Source of the DNA: Pseudomonas mediterranea CFBP 5447
GTDB lineage: Bacteria > Pseudomonadota > Gammaproteobacteria > Pseudomonadales > Pseudomonadaceae
Length of the DNA: 64,000 nucleotides
Assembly: GCF_000774145.1 (NCBI RefSeq)
Contig: NZ_KN322987.1
Span: 64,756 to 128,755 of the forward strand
Direction of reading: 5' to 3'
Below the pieces are notes generated by a model. It had not been told where the DNA came from. It made no database searches and saw nothing but the letters and a program-made list of their open reading frames with translations. Below are positions 51,011 to 59,842 of the stretch, piece by piece (the first letter of the stretch is position 1; each line of letters starts with the position of its first letter). A program made the translations under genes and the position numbers.

Positions 51011-52465
51011 ATGAGTATGCAAGACATCCACCAGTTGATGGATCGCGAAGACGCCATGGGACTGGCCGAGTGGGTCCGGCGCGGCGAGGTCCGGCCTGGC
51101 GAATTGCTCGAGGTGGCCATTGAGCGCCTGGAGCGGGTCGAGCCGCAACTCAATGCCGTGGCCGAGCGGCTGTACGACTCGGCGCGGGCGGAAGCGGATA
51201 CGGCTCAAACGGGACAGGGCCCGTTGGCCGGCGTGCCGACCTTGATCAAGGACCTGTTTTCGCCGGTCAACGGTGCGGCGATGACCAACGGCTCGCGCTC
51301 CCTGGGAAGCGCTCGGGCGGATTTCGAGGCGGAAGTCGTGACGCGTCTGCGCCGGGCAGGGTGCCAGTTGATGGGCACCAGCACGTCGCCGGAGTTCGGC
51401 ACGTCGTACTCCACCGAGTCCACGCGTTTCGGCGCGACTCGCAACCCCTGGAACACCGACTACAGCGCCGGGGGATCCAGCGGCGGTGCGGCGGCGTTGG
51501 TGGCGGCCCGGGTGGTGCCGTTCGCCCATGGCAACGATGGCGGCGGTTCGTTGCGGGTGCCAGCGTCCTGCTGCGGCGTGTTCGGCCTCAAGCCCAGCCG
51601 TGGCCTGTTGCCGTCGGGGCCGATTGTGGGCGAGGGCTGGGCGGGGATGGGCACGCCCCATGCAATCACCTTGTCGGTGCGTGACAGCGCGGCGTTGCTG
51701 GACGCGACCGCCGGGATGGATCTCGGCGCACCCTATGCCGCCCCGGTGCAGGCGCTGCCTTATGTGACCGCGGTGCAGCGCGATCCGCAGCCGCTGCGTA
51801 TCGCCCTGGTCGAGCAACTCGGCCCCTGGCCGACGTCGCCTGAGAGCTTGCGGGCGGTGGGCGAGGCGGCACGCTTGTGCGAGTCCCTGGGGCATCGTGT
51901 CGAGCCGGTGAGCCTGCCGGTGGTGTTGCCGGAGTTTCTTGACCAGGTGTTCACCATCATCGGCGCAAGCACCCGCCATTATGTCGATCTGCTGGGCCAG
52001 ATGCGCGGCCTCGCGGTCCAGGCCGAAGAACTGGAAGTGCGCACCCGGATCATTCTGCGGGACAAGGGCAATGTGAGTGGCGCCCAGTACGCGGCGGCCG
52101 TGGAATGGATACACGGGCTGGGCCGGCAACTGGCGCTGTTCATGCAGGATTACGACCTGATCCTCACGCCGGTCCTGACCCGTGAGCCGGCACCGATTGG
52201 CGAGCTGGACATCCAGGATGTGTGCCTGAGCCTTGACCAGTTGATCGAGCGCTACCACAGCTACTCGCCGTTCACCGCGTTGTTCAATGCCAGCGGTCAA
52301 CCGGCGATGTCGGTACCGTTGTCCTGGAGTACCAGAGGCTTGCCCATGGGGGCGCATTTCGCCGGACGCTTTGGTGAGGAGGCTACGTTGCTGGCCCTGG
52401 CCGGGCAACTGGAGCGAGCCCGGCCGTGGCGAGGGCGGATGCCGGCGGTGAATGCTTGTTGGTGA
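51011..52465 (+). CDS. Amidase signature family hydrolase
   Basis: 484-residue amidase with the Ser-cisSer-Lys triad: Lys in PTLIKDLF (about residue 80), the cis-serine and nucleophile serine in SAGGSSGGAAALVAARVV (about 155-161), and the glycine-rich GNDGGGSLRVPA. It hydrolyses an amide to acid and ammonia or amine; the substrate is not predictable. AAGGAATCC lies upstream of the ATG at 51011. Last gene of the AraC-channel-MFS-amidase group. Confidence 0.88.
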   Translation: MSMQDIHQLMDREDAMGLAEWVRRGEVRPGELLEVAIERLERVEPQLNAVAERLYDSARAEADTAQTGQGPLAGVPTLIKDLFSPVNGAAMTNGSRSLGSARADFEAEVVTRLRRAGCQLMGTSTSPEFGTSYSTESTRFGATRNPWNTDYSAGGSSGGAAALVAARVVPFAHGNDGGGSLRVPASCCGVFGLKPSRGLLPSGPIVGEGWAGMGTPHAITLSVRDSAALLDATAGMDLGAPYAAPVQALPYVTAVQRDPQPLRIALVEQLGPWPTSPESLRAVGEAARLCESLGHRVEPVSLPVVLPEFLDQVFTIIGASTRHYVDLLGQMRGLAVQAEELEVRTRIILRDKGNVSGAQYAAAVEWIHGLGRQLALFMQDYDLILTPVLTREPAPIGELDIQDVCLSLDQLIERYHSYSPFTALFNASGQPAMSVPLSWSTRGLPMGAHFAGRFGEEATLLALAGQLERARPWRGRMPAVNACW

Positions 52466-52488
52466 GGTCGGCTGGCTGAAAGGCAAGG

Positions 52489-52518
52489 CGATGCTCGCCC
52501 TGCAGGGAGCGGGCATCG
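52489..52518. terminator. Possible hairpin after the amidase gene
   Basis: CGATGC and GCATCG enclose an inner palindrome CCCTGCAGGG, giving an imperfect stem 24 bases past the amidase stop. There is no T-run, so it is only a candidate end of the transcript before the fatty-amine operon. The rest of 52519-52706 is AT-richer and probably holds that operon's promoter, but I find no convincing -35/-10 pair. Confidence 0.35.
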
Positions 52519-52706
52519 GCAACTTTCTTCAAAACGGGTTAAGCCTTTTCTACTGTCTGTAACCTGCGGTTTAGAGCGGTTTGTCCTTCGCAAGGCACCA
52601 AGAAGGCACAGGCCGGCGCAATAATTTCAAATCAATATCAAAGAGCCATATTGACCCATTGTCCTACAATCAGTAACCTTTGCTGAATGTTTCAAGGACT
52701 GAAAAT

Positions 52707-54395
52707 ATGACTGACGGATTAGTTGCGCCTGCTCGCCTGTGCCTGATAGAAAAATTCCTTTCTTGCCCATCTTCTCGCCTGACCACGGTCCTGGCGCAGG
52801 ATGCCGTTGTCTCCTTGAAACAGTCCGACATGCTGGCCCGGGTGGCTTGTGCACGCCGGGTATTGCGTCAGCGTGTCTTGGCGCCTGAACAAGTCGTTGC
52901 CATCGCTCTGCCTTCCAGCATTGAAGTGCTGGTCATGGTGCTCGCGTGCTGGGCCGAGGGCTTGGCGATTGCCTTGCTGCCCCACGAAAGCAAACGTGAA
53001 GGGGCAGGGATAGAGGCGATGCTGGCATTGCTCGATCCGGCCTTGATCCTTACCTCCGAGCACATCGCGCAGCAGCTTGCGCAAGAATGGGCGGAGCGGG
53101 TCTTGACGGATGGCGCCCTGGTCGAGCGTATGCAGGCCGTGGAAACACCCGTCGATGAGCCGGTGCTCAGCCGTCCTGAAAACCTCGCGATCCTGCAGTT
53201 TACCTCCGGCAGTACCGGCGCGCCGAAAGCGGTGTGCATCACCCAGGCCATGCTCAGTGCCAATTGCCAGGCTATCGCCGAACGCGTGTCCGTCGCAGCG
53301 GCGGATCGCATGGTGAGCTGGTTGCCACTGCATCACGACATGGGGCTTTCTGCCTTGACCCTGGCCTGGTGGTGCTCCATCGACCTGGTGTTGATGCCCA
53401 CCAGCGAATTCAGCCGTCAGCCCTTGGCCTGGCTTCATGCCCTGTCGCGCTACAAAGGCACGCTGTCACCGGCGCCGACCTCGGCTTTCGCGTTGCTTGG
53501 CCGTCTGGCGGGACGCTTGCGTGACGGCGATCTGGATCTCTCCCATTGGCGCTACGCGTGGGTCGGTGCCGAACCGGTTTTTCACGCGCATCTTCATCAG
53601 TTCGAAACTGCCTTCAGCGCTCATGGCCTGAAAGCGGGCGTACTGCAACCAGCCTACGGCATGGCCGAAGCGGTGGTAGCCGTATCCCTCAATGCGCCAG
53701 GCCAGGCGTTGCGCGTGCGTTGGCTGGACACCCAGAGCCTGCATGCCGACGGTGTGGTCCGCGAGCAATCGGAAGGAGCACCCGGCGCCGCAGCCTATCT
53801 GGGCAATGGCACCGCGGTCGGGGACGTCGAATTGCGCGTGGTGGACGAACACGGCCTTGAGGCGAGCGCAGGCCTGCTGGGCAGCCTGCAGATTCGTGGC
53901 AGCAGCGTGATTCGCCGGTACCTGAAGATGGAGCCCGTGCGCCCGCAGGCCAGCGACTGGTACGACACGGGTGACCTGGGTTTCATGCTGGACGCCGAGG
54001 TCTACATCACCGGCCGGACCAAGGACCTGATTACCCGTGCGGGGGTGAATGTCAGCCCGCATGTCGTTGAGTGGTCGCTGGAGCATGAACTGGGTCTTGC
54101 GGCAGGTTCTGTCGCGGCGTTTTCCTGCATTGACAGTCGGCATGTCAAAGAGAGCGTCGTGGTGGTGATCGCCGTCAATGCGTTGGGCAATCGTGACCTG
54201 GAGGAACTGCGTCGCGAAGTCGCCCGGACGGTGGCGCGTCATGCCGGCGTCCAGGTCGACGACCTGGTGTTGATCCGTCGCGCCGATTTTCCCAAGACCA
54301 CCAGCGGCAAGATCCAGCGCCAGGCGCTGAGTCGCTTGTACCTGAGTGGCAAATTGAATCCCGCAGCGGTCGCCACAGACGCTGTAACCGCCTGA
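52707..54395 (+). CDS. Fatty acyl-AMP ligase (FAAL-type)
   Basis: 562-residue adenylate-forming enzyme. Phosphate-binding TSGSTG is at 166-171, VSWLPLHHDMGLS (about 209-221) is characteristic of FAAL enzymes, the TGDLGF hinge region is near 425 and the catalytic lysine is K535 (TTSGKIQ). It should activate a free fatty acid as acyl-AMP and load it on the carrier protein encoded next. AAGGA lies 8 bases before the ATG. First gene of a nine-gene operon. A simple acyl-CoA ligase is possible, but the adjacent carrier protein favours ACP loading. Confidence 0.87.
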   Translation: MTDGLVAPARLCLIEKFLSCPSSRLTTVLAQDAVVSLKQSDMLARVACARRVLRQRVLAPEQVVAIALPSSIEVLVMVLACWAEGLAIALLPHESKREGAGIEAMLALLDPALILTSEHIAQQLAQEWAERVLTDGALVERMQAVETPVDEPVLSRPENLAILQFTSGSTGAPKAVCITQAMLSANCQAIAERVSVAAADRMVSWLPLHHDMGLSALTLAWWCSIDLVLMPTSEFSRQPLAWLHALSRYKGTLSPAPTSAFALLGRLAGRLRDGDLDLSHWRYAWVGAEPVFHAHLHQFETAFSAHGLKAGVLQPAYGMAEAVVAVSLNAPGQALRVRWLDTQSLHADGVVREQSEGAPGAAAYLGNGTAVGDVELRVVDEHGLEASAGLLGSLQIRGSSVIRRYLKMEPVRPQASDWYDTGDLGFMLDAEVYITGRTKDLITRAGVNVSPHVVEWSLEHELGLAAGSVAAFSCIDSRHVKESVVVVIAVNALGNRDLEELRREVARTVARHAGVQVDDLVLIRRADFPKTTSGKIQRQALSRLYLSGKLNPAAVATDAVTA

Positions 54396-54439
54396 TCCTT
54401 CCCTTAGCAGCACGGATTGCATACGTGCAAGGAGCACCT

Positions 54440-54706
54440 GTGTTTGATGTTATTTGCCAGACCATCCACCGCCTCTCGACGCAAGGCATTCTGCCGGCCC
54501 ACCTCAATGGCTATCCATTGAAGGCCAGCGACACGCTGTTGGACCTGGGGCTCGACTCGATGGGGCAGTTGACGCTGCTTTCGGAGCTCCGGGGACAGCT
54601 GTCGGCGGATTTTTCCGCGTCTGTGATCGACGCAATGACCACCCTCCAGGAGTTGGCGCAGTTGCTCGAACACGCCAGCACATTCGAGTTGTCTGCCGCG
54701 GTCTGA
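54440..54706 (+). CDS. Acyl carrier protein
   Basis: 88-residue carrier protein with the phosphopantetheine site at S40 in LGLDSMGQL. Start is GTG at 54440 with AAGGAG 6 bases upstream; a GTG at 54425 would place the Shine-Dalgarno inside the gene. It lies 44 bases after the ligase and 12 before the membrane protein. It should hold the acyl chain during desaturation and reduction. It is a dedicated carrier rather than AcpP, whose site is typically DSLD. Confidence 0.9.
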   Translation: MFDVICQTIHRLSTQGILPAHLNGYPLKASDTLLDLGLDSMGQLTLLSELRGQLSADFSASVIDAMTTLQELAQLLEHASTFELSAAV

Positions 54707-54718
54707 AGGGGCTCAAGC

Positions 54719-55741
54719 ATGTCCAATATCATCTCTGACAAGGCAGCGTGGTTCGTCAGTGCGCGAGCCGACACGCTGGCGATCCTGATTGGCGGTCCGC
54801 TTATTTCCGTCGCGCTGCTGCTGGCGATCATGCAGGGCCCGGCGTTCCTGATCGGTGCGTTGCTGTTCGCACTGTTCCTGGATATTCCCCATGTGCTGCA
54901 CACCCACGTCCGGCTGTTCGCCGAGCCGCTTGAATACCAGCGCCACAAGAAGCGCTTCTGGGCGAGCCTGCTCGTGATCTCGGCGGTTTGCGTCGGGTTG
55001 TATGCGCTGAACGCCTTGCCTTGGCTGGTCGCGATCTGGGTGTACTGGCAACCCTACCATGTGTGCAAGCAACACTTCGGTGTGGCCGCGCTCTATGCGA
55101 AGAAGGCCGGGTACCGGCATTCGACCCAGTCGGTTCGCGACATGGTACTGGCAGGCTTCGCAGCTCCCTTGATGTACCGCATCACCCATGGCGGATTCCA
55201 CTTCGGCGACTACCAGCTGTTCGGGCAGGCGCTGCCGTTCGCCAATATTTCCATCCCGACACCGGCGCTCGATCCGTACTGGGCCTGGCTCGCCTACGGG
55301 GTATTCGCGGTCATGACCGTGAAGTTCATCGTGACCGAGTGGGCCCATCGGCGACAGGGTGAGGGCATGCCCCGCTTTGTGCTGGTGATGCTGGCGGTGT
55401 CGTTGGGGTTGTACAACACCGCATACCTGTTGGTGGACGACCTGTATGCGCTGATTCTGATCGGCACCAGCATCCATGCCTTGCAATACCACTTGGTCTG
55501 CACCTCGACGGTCCTGGCAGGCCTGCGCAGAACCCAGGCGCAGCCAATACCCTCCGGTGCGTTGGGGGTGGCCCATGACTGGGTAAGGCGCATGGGGGCC
55601 AAGCCCTGGATCTGGCTGAGTACCCTGGGCCTGGCCAGCCTGCTGGTCCTGAGCCTGGAAATGCCCTCGGTCGGCTTGGTGCCCCTGATCGTCGTTCTTC
55701 ATCACTTCTACCTGGACGGTGTCATTTGGAAACGTCGATGA
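54719..55741 (+). CDS. Histidine-rich polytopic membrane protein, possible oxidoreductase
   Basis: 340-residue protein with about eight membrane helices. Histidines cluster at helix ends: H58, H61 and H63 (IPHVLHTH), H114 and H119 (YHVCKQHF), H253 and H258 (IHALQYH), H328 and H329 (VLHHFYLDG). The pattern suggests a di-metal site as in membrane desaturases, hydroxylases or carotenoid cleavage (Blh-type) enzymes, but the boxes do not match any of these exactly and I do not recognise the family. Its place between the carrier protein and a desaturase suggests it modifies the carrier-bound chain. Overlaps the next gene by 4 bases. Confidence 0.75.
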   Translation: MSNIISDKAAWFVSARADTLAILIGGPLISVALLLAIMQGPAFLIGALLFALFLDIPHVLHTHVRLFAEPLEYQRHKKRFWASLLVISAVCVGLYALNALPWLVAIWVYWQPYHVCKQHFGVAALYAKKAGYRHSTQSVRDMVLAGFAAPLMYRITHGGFHFGDYQLFGQALPFANISIPTPALDPYWAWLAYGVFAVMTVKFIVTEWAHRRQGEGMPRFVLVMLAVSLGLYNTAYLLVDDLYALILIGTSIHALQYHLVCTSTVLAGLRRTQAQPIPSGALGVAHDWVRRMGAKPWIWLSTLGLASLLVLSLEMPSVGLVPLIVVLHHFYLDGVIWKRR

Positions 55742-56766
55742 AGACTGTGCCCGAGCGGGAGGGGCGAGCGTTTATCGCGGCGCTGCGGCCATTGATCGAG
55801 GACTTGCGACGCCATCATGGGTGGCGTTATCGCCTGGATTTCGGGGTGAGCATCGCGCTGTTCTGGACCGCCTTGTCGCTACTGGAGACCAGCCGCTTTC
55901 CGGCCTGGCTGGTGCTTTATTCGGTGGCGGTGTTCACCTTGTACCGGTCGGCCATGTTCATCCACGAACTGGTCCATATGCCTCGGCGAGCCGTACCGGG
56001 ATTCAACCTGATGTGGAACCTGGCCTGTGGGATTCCATTGCTGTTGCCGTCGTTCCTGTACCTGAGTCACATGGACCACCATACGCTGACGCGATACGGC
56101 ACCCGGCAGGATCCGGAGTACCTGCCGTTTCAACGACAGTTTGGCCGTAGCCTGTTCACCTTGCTGGTGGGCACGCTCCTGACGCCACTGTTGCTGCTGT
56201 TGCGATTTGCCCTGGTCGGGCCGCTGTCATGGTGCATGCCGTCGCTACGGCGGGTGGTGATCGAACGCTACAGCGCCGTCACCCTGCATGCGGCCTATCG
56301 AAACAGCGCCGCGCGGTTCAGCGCTTCACAGGGATACAACCGCCTGCTCGAGGGACTGACCAGCCTGTATGCCTGGGGGCTGATCCTGATGGCAGGGAGC
56401 GAATGGTTGCCCTGGTCCCGTATCGGCCTGTTCCTGGCCGTCATCTATGGGGTGCTGGGGATCAACATGTTCCGCACCTGCCTGGCCCATCGTTATGCCT
56501 CCAGCGGTCAGCCGGTGTCCCTGCAGTGGCAACTGAGCGATTCTTCGACCCATGCCGGCCAGGGGCGCTGGCTGGAGTTGTTCGAGCCTCTGAGCCAGCG
56601 TTATCACGCGCTTCATCATCTGTTCCCGGCGTTGCCCTATCACGCCATGCGGCCTGCCCATGAACGCATCGTGGCGGCCCAGGGCATGGCGGCAGATCTC
56701 TATCGGCAGACCTGCTGCCATCCATCCTCCGTTTCCACGCCTTACTCCACCGAGAATCCGTCATGA
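55738..56766 (+). CDS. Membrane fatty acid desaturase
   Basis: 342-residue diiron desaturase with the three histidine boxes H76-ELVH80, H111-MDHH115 and H290-ALHH294, and about four to six membrane segments (including 33-72 and 93-110). It should insert a double or triple bond in an acyl chain; the position is not predictable. Start ATG at 55738 overlaps the previous stop (ATGA), and the end overlaps the next gene by 4 bases. By analogy TamF, a soluble dehydrogenase, does this step in tambjamine tail synthesis. Confidence 0.87.
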   Translation: MKTVPEREGRAFIAALRPLIEDLRRHHGWRYRLDFGVSIALFWTALSLLETSRFPAWLVLYSVAVFTLYRSAMFIHELVHMPRRAVPGFNLMWNLACGIPLLLPSFLYLSHMDHHTLTRYGTRQDPEYLPFQRQFGRSLFTLLVGTLLTPLLLLLRFALVGPLSWCMPSLRRVVIERYSAVTLHAAYRNSAARFSASQGYNRLLEGLTSLYAWGLILMAGSEWLPWSRIGLFLAVIYGVLGINMFRTCLAHRYASSGQPVSLQWQLSDSSTHAGQGRWLELFEPLSQRYHALHHLFPALPYHAMRPAHERIVAAQGMAADLYRQTCCHPSSVSTPYSTENPS

Positions 56767-59375
56767 GCCGCTGGCAGCAAATGAGTCCGTTTGAGCAATA
56801 CGTCAACCCCGAGATTGGCGAGTTGATTCGCCGGGTCGGCCTCGACAAGACGTTCGTCCGCGGCGAAGGCTGCTACCTGTACGATGAAGAAGGCCGTGAC
56901 TACCTGGACTTCCTCGGCGCTTACGGTGCGTTGCCGTTCGGTCACAGTCCGGATGAGTTGCTGGCGGAGCTGGCCAGTTTCCAGCACACCCGCGAACCGA
57001 TTTTCGTCCAGCCGTCGAGCCTCGCCGCAAGCGGTCTGCTGGCGCAACGTCTGCTCGCCATCGCACCGGGCCAATACCGCAGCGTGACCTTCCAGAACAG
57101 TGGTGCTGAGACGGTCGAAGCCGCGCTCAAGGCATGCCTGATCAAGACCGGACGCAAGCGCATTCTGTCGACGTATCACAGTTTCCACGGCAAGACCCTG
57201 GGGGCGCTCTCTGCCACCGGCTCGGACAAATACCAGGCCGGATTCCAGGCCCCGTTGCCGGGTTTCGACTTTGTCGACTACGGCGATATCCAGGCCCTCG
57301 AAGCCCAGTTGCAGCAATATCCGGGCGCCTATGCGGCGGTCATTGTCGAGCCAGTCCAGGGGGAGGGCGGCATCAACCTGCCGCCGGCCGATTACCTGCG
57401 GCAAGTCCGGGCAGCGTGCGATCGCAGTGGCACGTTGCTGATCATCGATGAGGTCCAGACCGGACTGGGACGTACCGGAACCCTGTTCGCCAGTGCCGGT
57501 GTGCAAGCCGATTGCTTGCTGCTCGCCAAGGCCCTGGGCGGCGGCGTCATGCCCATCGGTGCGTGCCTGCTGAGCGAGAACGCCTACAGTGCGGATTTCC
57601 AGAACAAGCATTCGTCCACCTTCGGCGGCAATACGCTGGCCTGTCGCATCGGCCTGAAAGTGCTGGATCTGCTGCAAGAGCGCCAGGGCTTGTTGGACAG
57701 CGTCCGTGAGAACGGACAGTACCTGCTCGAACAGCTCCAGGCCCTGGCCGCACGACACCCCTCGTTCATCAAGGAAGTCCGTGGCGCAGGTTATCTGATT
57801 GGTATCGAGTTCCAGCTTGATCGCAGCCACTATCCGCAATTCCACGGCGGTTTCACCGGCATCATGGGCGAGCAGGAAAGCCTGGTGCCGGTCCTGGCCA
57901 GTTACCTGCTCAACGTCGAAGGCATACGCGTGGCGCCGACGCTCAATGGCGCCAATGTGATGCGTGTCGAGCCGCCATTGATTGCCGGGCGCGCCGAGTG
58001 CGAACGGTTCATCCAGGCCCTGGCCCGGACCCTGCAGTGGGTCGAGGACGGACGAACGGGCACGCTGCTGGCGCACTTGCTGGACGCCGAGCCCAGCCCT
58101 GCGGGACCGGCCGGGCAAGCCAGGCACGCGGTGAACTTCAGCGAGCCGGTGGCCGAGAACCATTTCGCGTTCGTTCTCCATCCGCTGGAGCTGTCGAACT
58201 ATGCCGAGTTCGATGAAAGCCTCAGCCACTACTCGCAGTCGTCGTTGCACCTGCTGGAGCAGCGCTTGAACCCGCTGCTCGATCCATTCTTCGTCTCCAC
58301 GGTAACGCTGACATCGCCCGCCACGGGCCGCACGGTCACGGGCGACTTCATCATGGTGCCGCGTTCGGCGGCCCAGCTTGCCGCGATGCCCGTGGAGGAG
58401 TCGTGTGCGGTGATTGGCCAGGCCATCGACATGGCGCGGCAGCGCGGCGCTACCCTGGTGGGGCTGGGCGGGCACACGTCGATCGTGACGGGAGGAGGGA
58501 TGCGCCTGCTGGATAAAGGCGTGGCGCTGACCACCGGCAACAGCTACACCCTGTTGACGGCGGTGGAAGCCGCCTGTCGCGCGGTGCGAATGACCGGGCG
58601 GCGGATGCAAGACATGCGCGTCGCCGTCGTCGGTGCGACGGGCAGCATCGGTTCGGCCATCGCACGGTTGATCGTGGCGCAGGCCGGCCAGGTCACCCTG
58701 GTGGGCAACCCCAAGAGCGCACGCTTCAACACCCCGCGTTTCGCTTCAGTGATCAACCAGCTCGTGGCCTATAGCGCGCAGGCGACGGCGGCACCGGGTA
58801 GCGTGCTGGCGCATATCGCGCAACGCCTGGACGGCCAGGACAGTGCCAGCCTCGGCTCGCTGCTCCTGGCGGAAAACGGCCGTCACACGGCGTTGCGCTG
58901 GAGCAACGATGTCCAGCAGTCGCTGGCCGACGCCGATCTGGTGCTGATCGCGACCAACAGTGCCGAACGCTTCATCAGTGCGGACGATATCGCTGCCGAC
59001 GCCATCCTGTGCGACATCTCCAGGCCGGCCAACGTCAGTCAGGACATCGCCATTCGCCGCCCGGACGTGCTGGTACTCGATGGGGGCATCGTCGAAATGC
59101 CCGGCGACGCCCGACTCGGCTCGCGCTACGGCATTCCCGACGACCTGGCTTACGCCTGCATGGCCGAGACCATGATGCTCGCCCTGGAAGGCCTCTCCCG
59201 GCATACCAGCCTCGGCCTGGACCTGAGCAACGATGACCTGGAACTGGTCCAGGCGTTGTCCAGCCGCCACGGCTTCAAGCTTGCCGGCTTCCGCAGTTTC
59301 GACAAAGCCCTCGACCCTGTCGCCTGGCAGCGATACGCCGAGCGTTTCAATCTCGCCACCGCCGAACCTATCTGA
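56763..59375 (+). CDS. Bifunctional class III aminotransferase / acyl-ACP reductase fusion (TamH-like)
   Basis: 870-residue fusion. Residues about 1-430 are a class III aminotransferase: NSGAETVEAALK, DEVQTGLGRTG and PLP lysine K256 (LAKALGGG). Residues about 465-860 resemble cyanobacterial long-chain acyl-ACP reductase (AAR): LGGHTSIVT, TTGNSYT, the nucleotide motif GATGSIG (624-630), C750 in the segment that holds the AAR nucleophile, and ACMAETMMLALEG. The combination would reduce acyl-ACP to an aldehyde and aminate it at once to a primary fatty amine, as TamH does for the tambjamine tail. Coupled by ATGA to the desaturase gene. Confidence 0.85.
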   Translation: MSRWQQMSPFEQYVNPEIGELIRRVGLDKTFVRGEGCYLYDEEGRDYLDFLGAYGALPFGHSPDELLAELASFQHTREPIFVQPSSLAASGLLAQRLLAIAPGQYRSVTFQNSGAETVEAALKACLIKTGRKRILSTYHSFHGKTLGALSATGSDKYQAGFQAPLPGFDFVDYGDIQALEAQLQQYPGAYAAVIVEPVQGEGGINLPPADYLRQVRAACDRSGTLLIIDEVQTGLGRTGTLFASAGVQADCLLLAKALGGGVMPIGACLLSENAYSADFQNKHSSTFGGNTLACRIGLKVLDLLQERQGLLDSVRENGQYLLEQLQALAARHPSFIKEVRGAGYLIGIEFQLDRSHYPQFHGGFTGIMGEQESLVPVLASYLLNVEGIRVAPTLNGANVMRVEPPLIAGRAECERFIQALARTLQWVEDGRTGTLLAHLLDAEPSPAGPAGQARHAVNFSEPVAENHFAFVLHPLELSNYAEFDESLSHYSQSSLHLLEQRLNPLLDPFFVSTVTLTSPATGRTVTGDFIMVPRSAAQLAAMPVEESCAVIGQAIDMARQRGATLVGLGGHTSIVTGGGMRLLDKGVALTTGNSYTLLTAVEAACRAVRMTGRRMQDMRVAVVGATGSIGSAIARLIVAQAGQVTLVGNPKSARFNTPRFASVINQLVAYSAQATAAPGSVLAHIAQRLDGQDSASLGSLLLAENGRHTALRWSNDVQQSLADADLVLIATNSAERFISADDIAADAILCDISRPANVSQDIAIRRPDVLVLDGGIVEMPGDARLGSRYGIPDDLAYACMAETMMLALEGLSRHTSLGLDLSNDDLELVQALSSRHGFKLAGFRSFDKALDPVAWQRYAERFNLATAEPI

Positions 59376-59389
59376 CCGAGGAAGCCCGA

Positions 59390-59842
59390 ATGCCGGTATT
59401 GGAAAAAACCACGCTGATCAAGGGGCGTAGCTGTGCGGAGGTCTTCGATTTCTGCATGGAGGGGGTCAACTTCCCGAAAATCTTCCCTGAGCGCGTCACC
59501 CCGTTGGGCAACATCGACATCGCCGATCTGCGGATCGCCCAGGGGCGCCAGTTCCGCTTCCGGCACTGGATGCTCGGGTTCATTCCGGCCAACTGGACCG
59601 TGGCCATTCGCGAGGTCAAGGAGAACGAATACTTCATCGACGAGATGATCAAGGGGCCATTGAGCGCCTTCCGGCACGAGCATCGGGTCGCAGCGGCGGC
59701 TGGCGGCACGCTCTATACCGATCGGGTCACCTACAAGGCGATAGGCGGGGCATTGCTGGAGCGGTTGTTTGTGGATGCCTACATGGACCGCATCTTCGAA
59801 GCCCGTCATCGCAACATGCGACAACTACTGGATGCCTCATGA
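59390..59842 (+). CDS. SRPBCC-fold protein
   Basis: 150-residue protein of the SRPBCC/polyketide-cyclase/lipid-binding superfamily: N-terminal LEKTTLIKGRSCAEVFDFC and a long C-terminal helix ending RHRNMRQLLDAS. The fold forms a hydrophobic pocket, so it may bind the fatty intermediate or catalyse a cyclisation or condensation. No catalytic residues can be assigned. 14 bases after the fusion gene and overlapping the next by 4. Confidence 0.75.
   Translation: MPVLEKTTLIKGRSCAEVFDFCMEGVNFPKIFPERVTPLGNIDIADLRIAQGRQFRFRHWMLGFIPANWTVAIREVKENEYFIDEMIKGPLSAFRHEHRVAAAAGGTLYTDRVTYKAIGGALLERLFVDAYMDRIFEARHRNMRQLLDAS

Noticed and set aside
52651..52670. TTGACC and TACAAT as a sigma-70 promoter for the fatty-amine operon
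   Set aside because: The hexamers are only 8 bases apart, too close for a -35/-10 pair; TACAAT could still be a -10 with another upstream element.
56763..58080. Aminotransferase half as a simple ornithine or acetylornithine aminotransferase
   Set aside because: It is fused in frame to an acyl-reductase-like half and coupled to ACP and desaturase genes, which points to a fatty aldehyde substrate.
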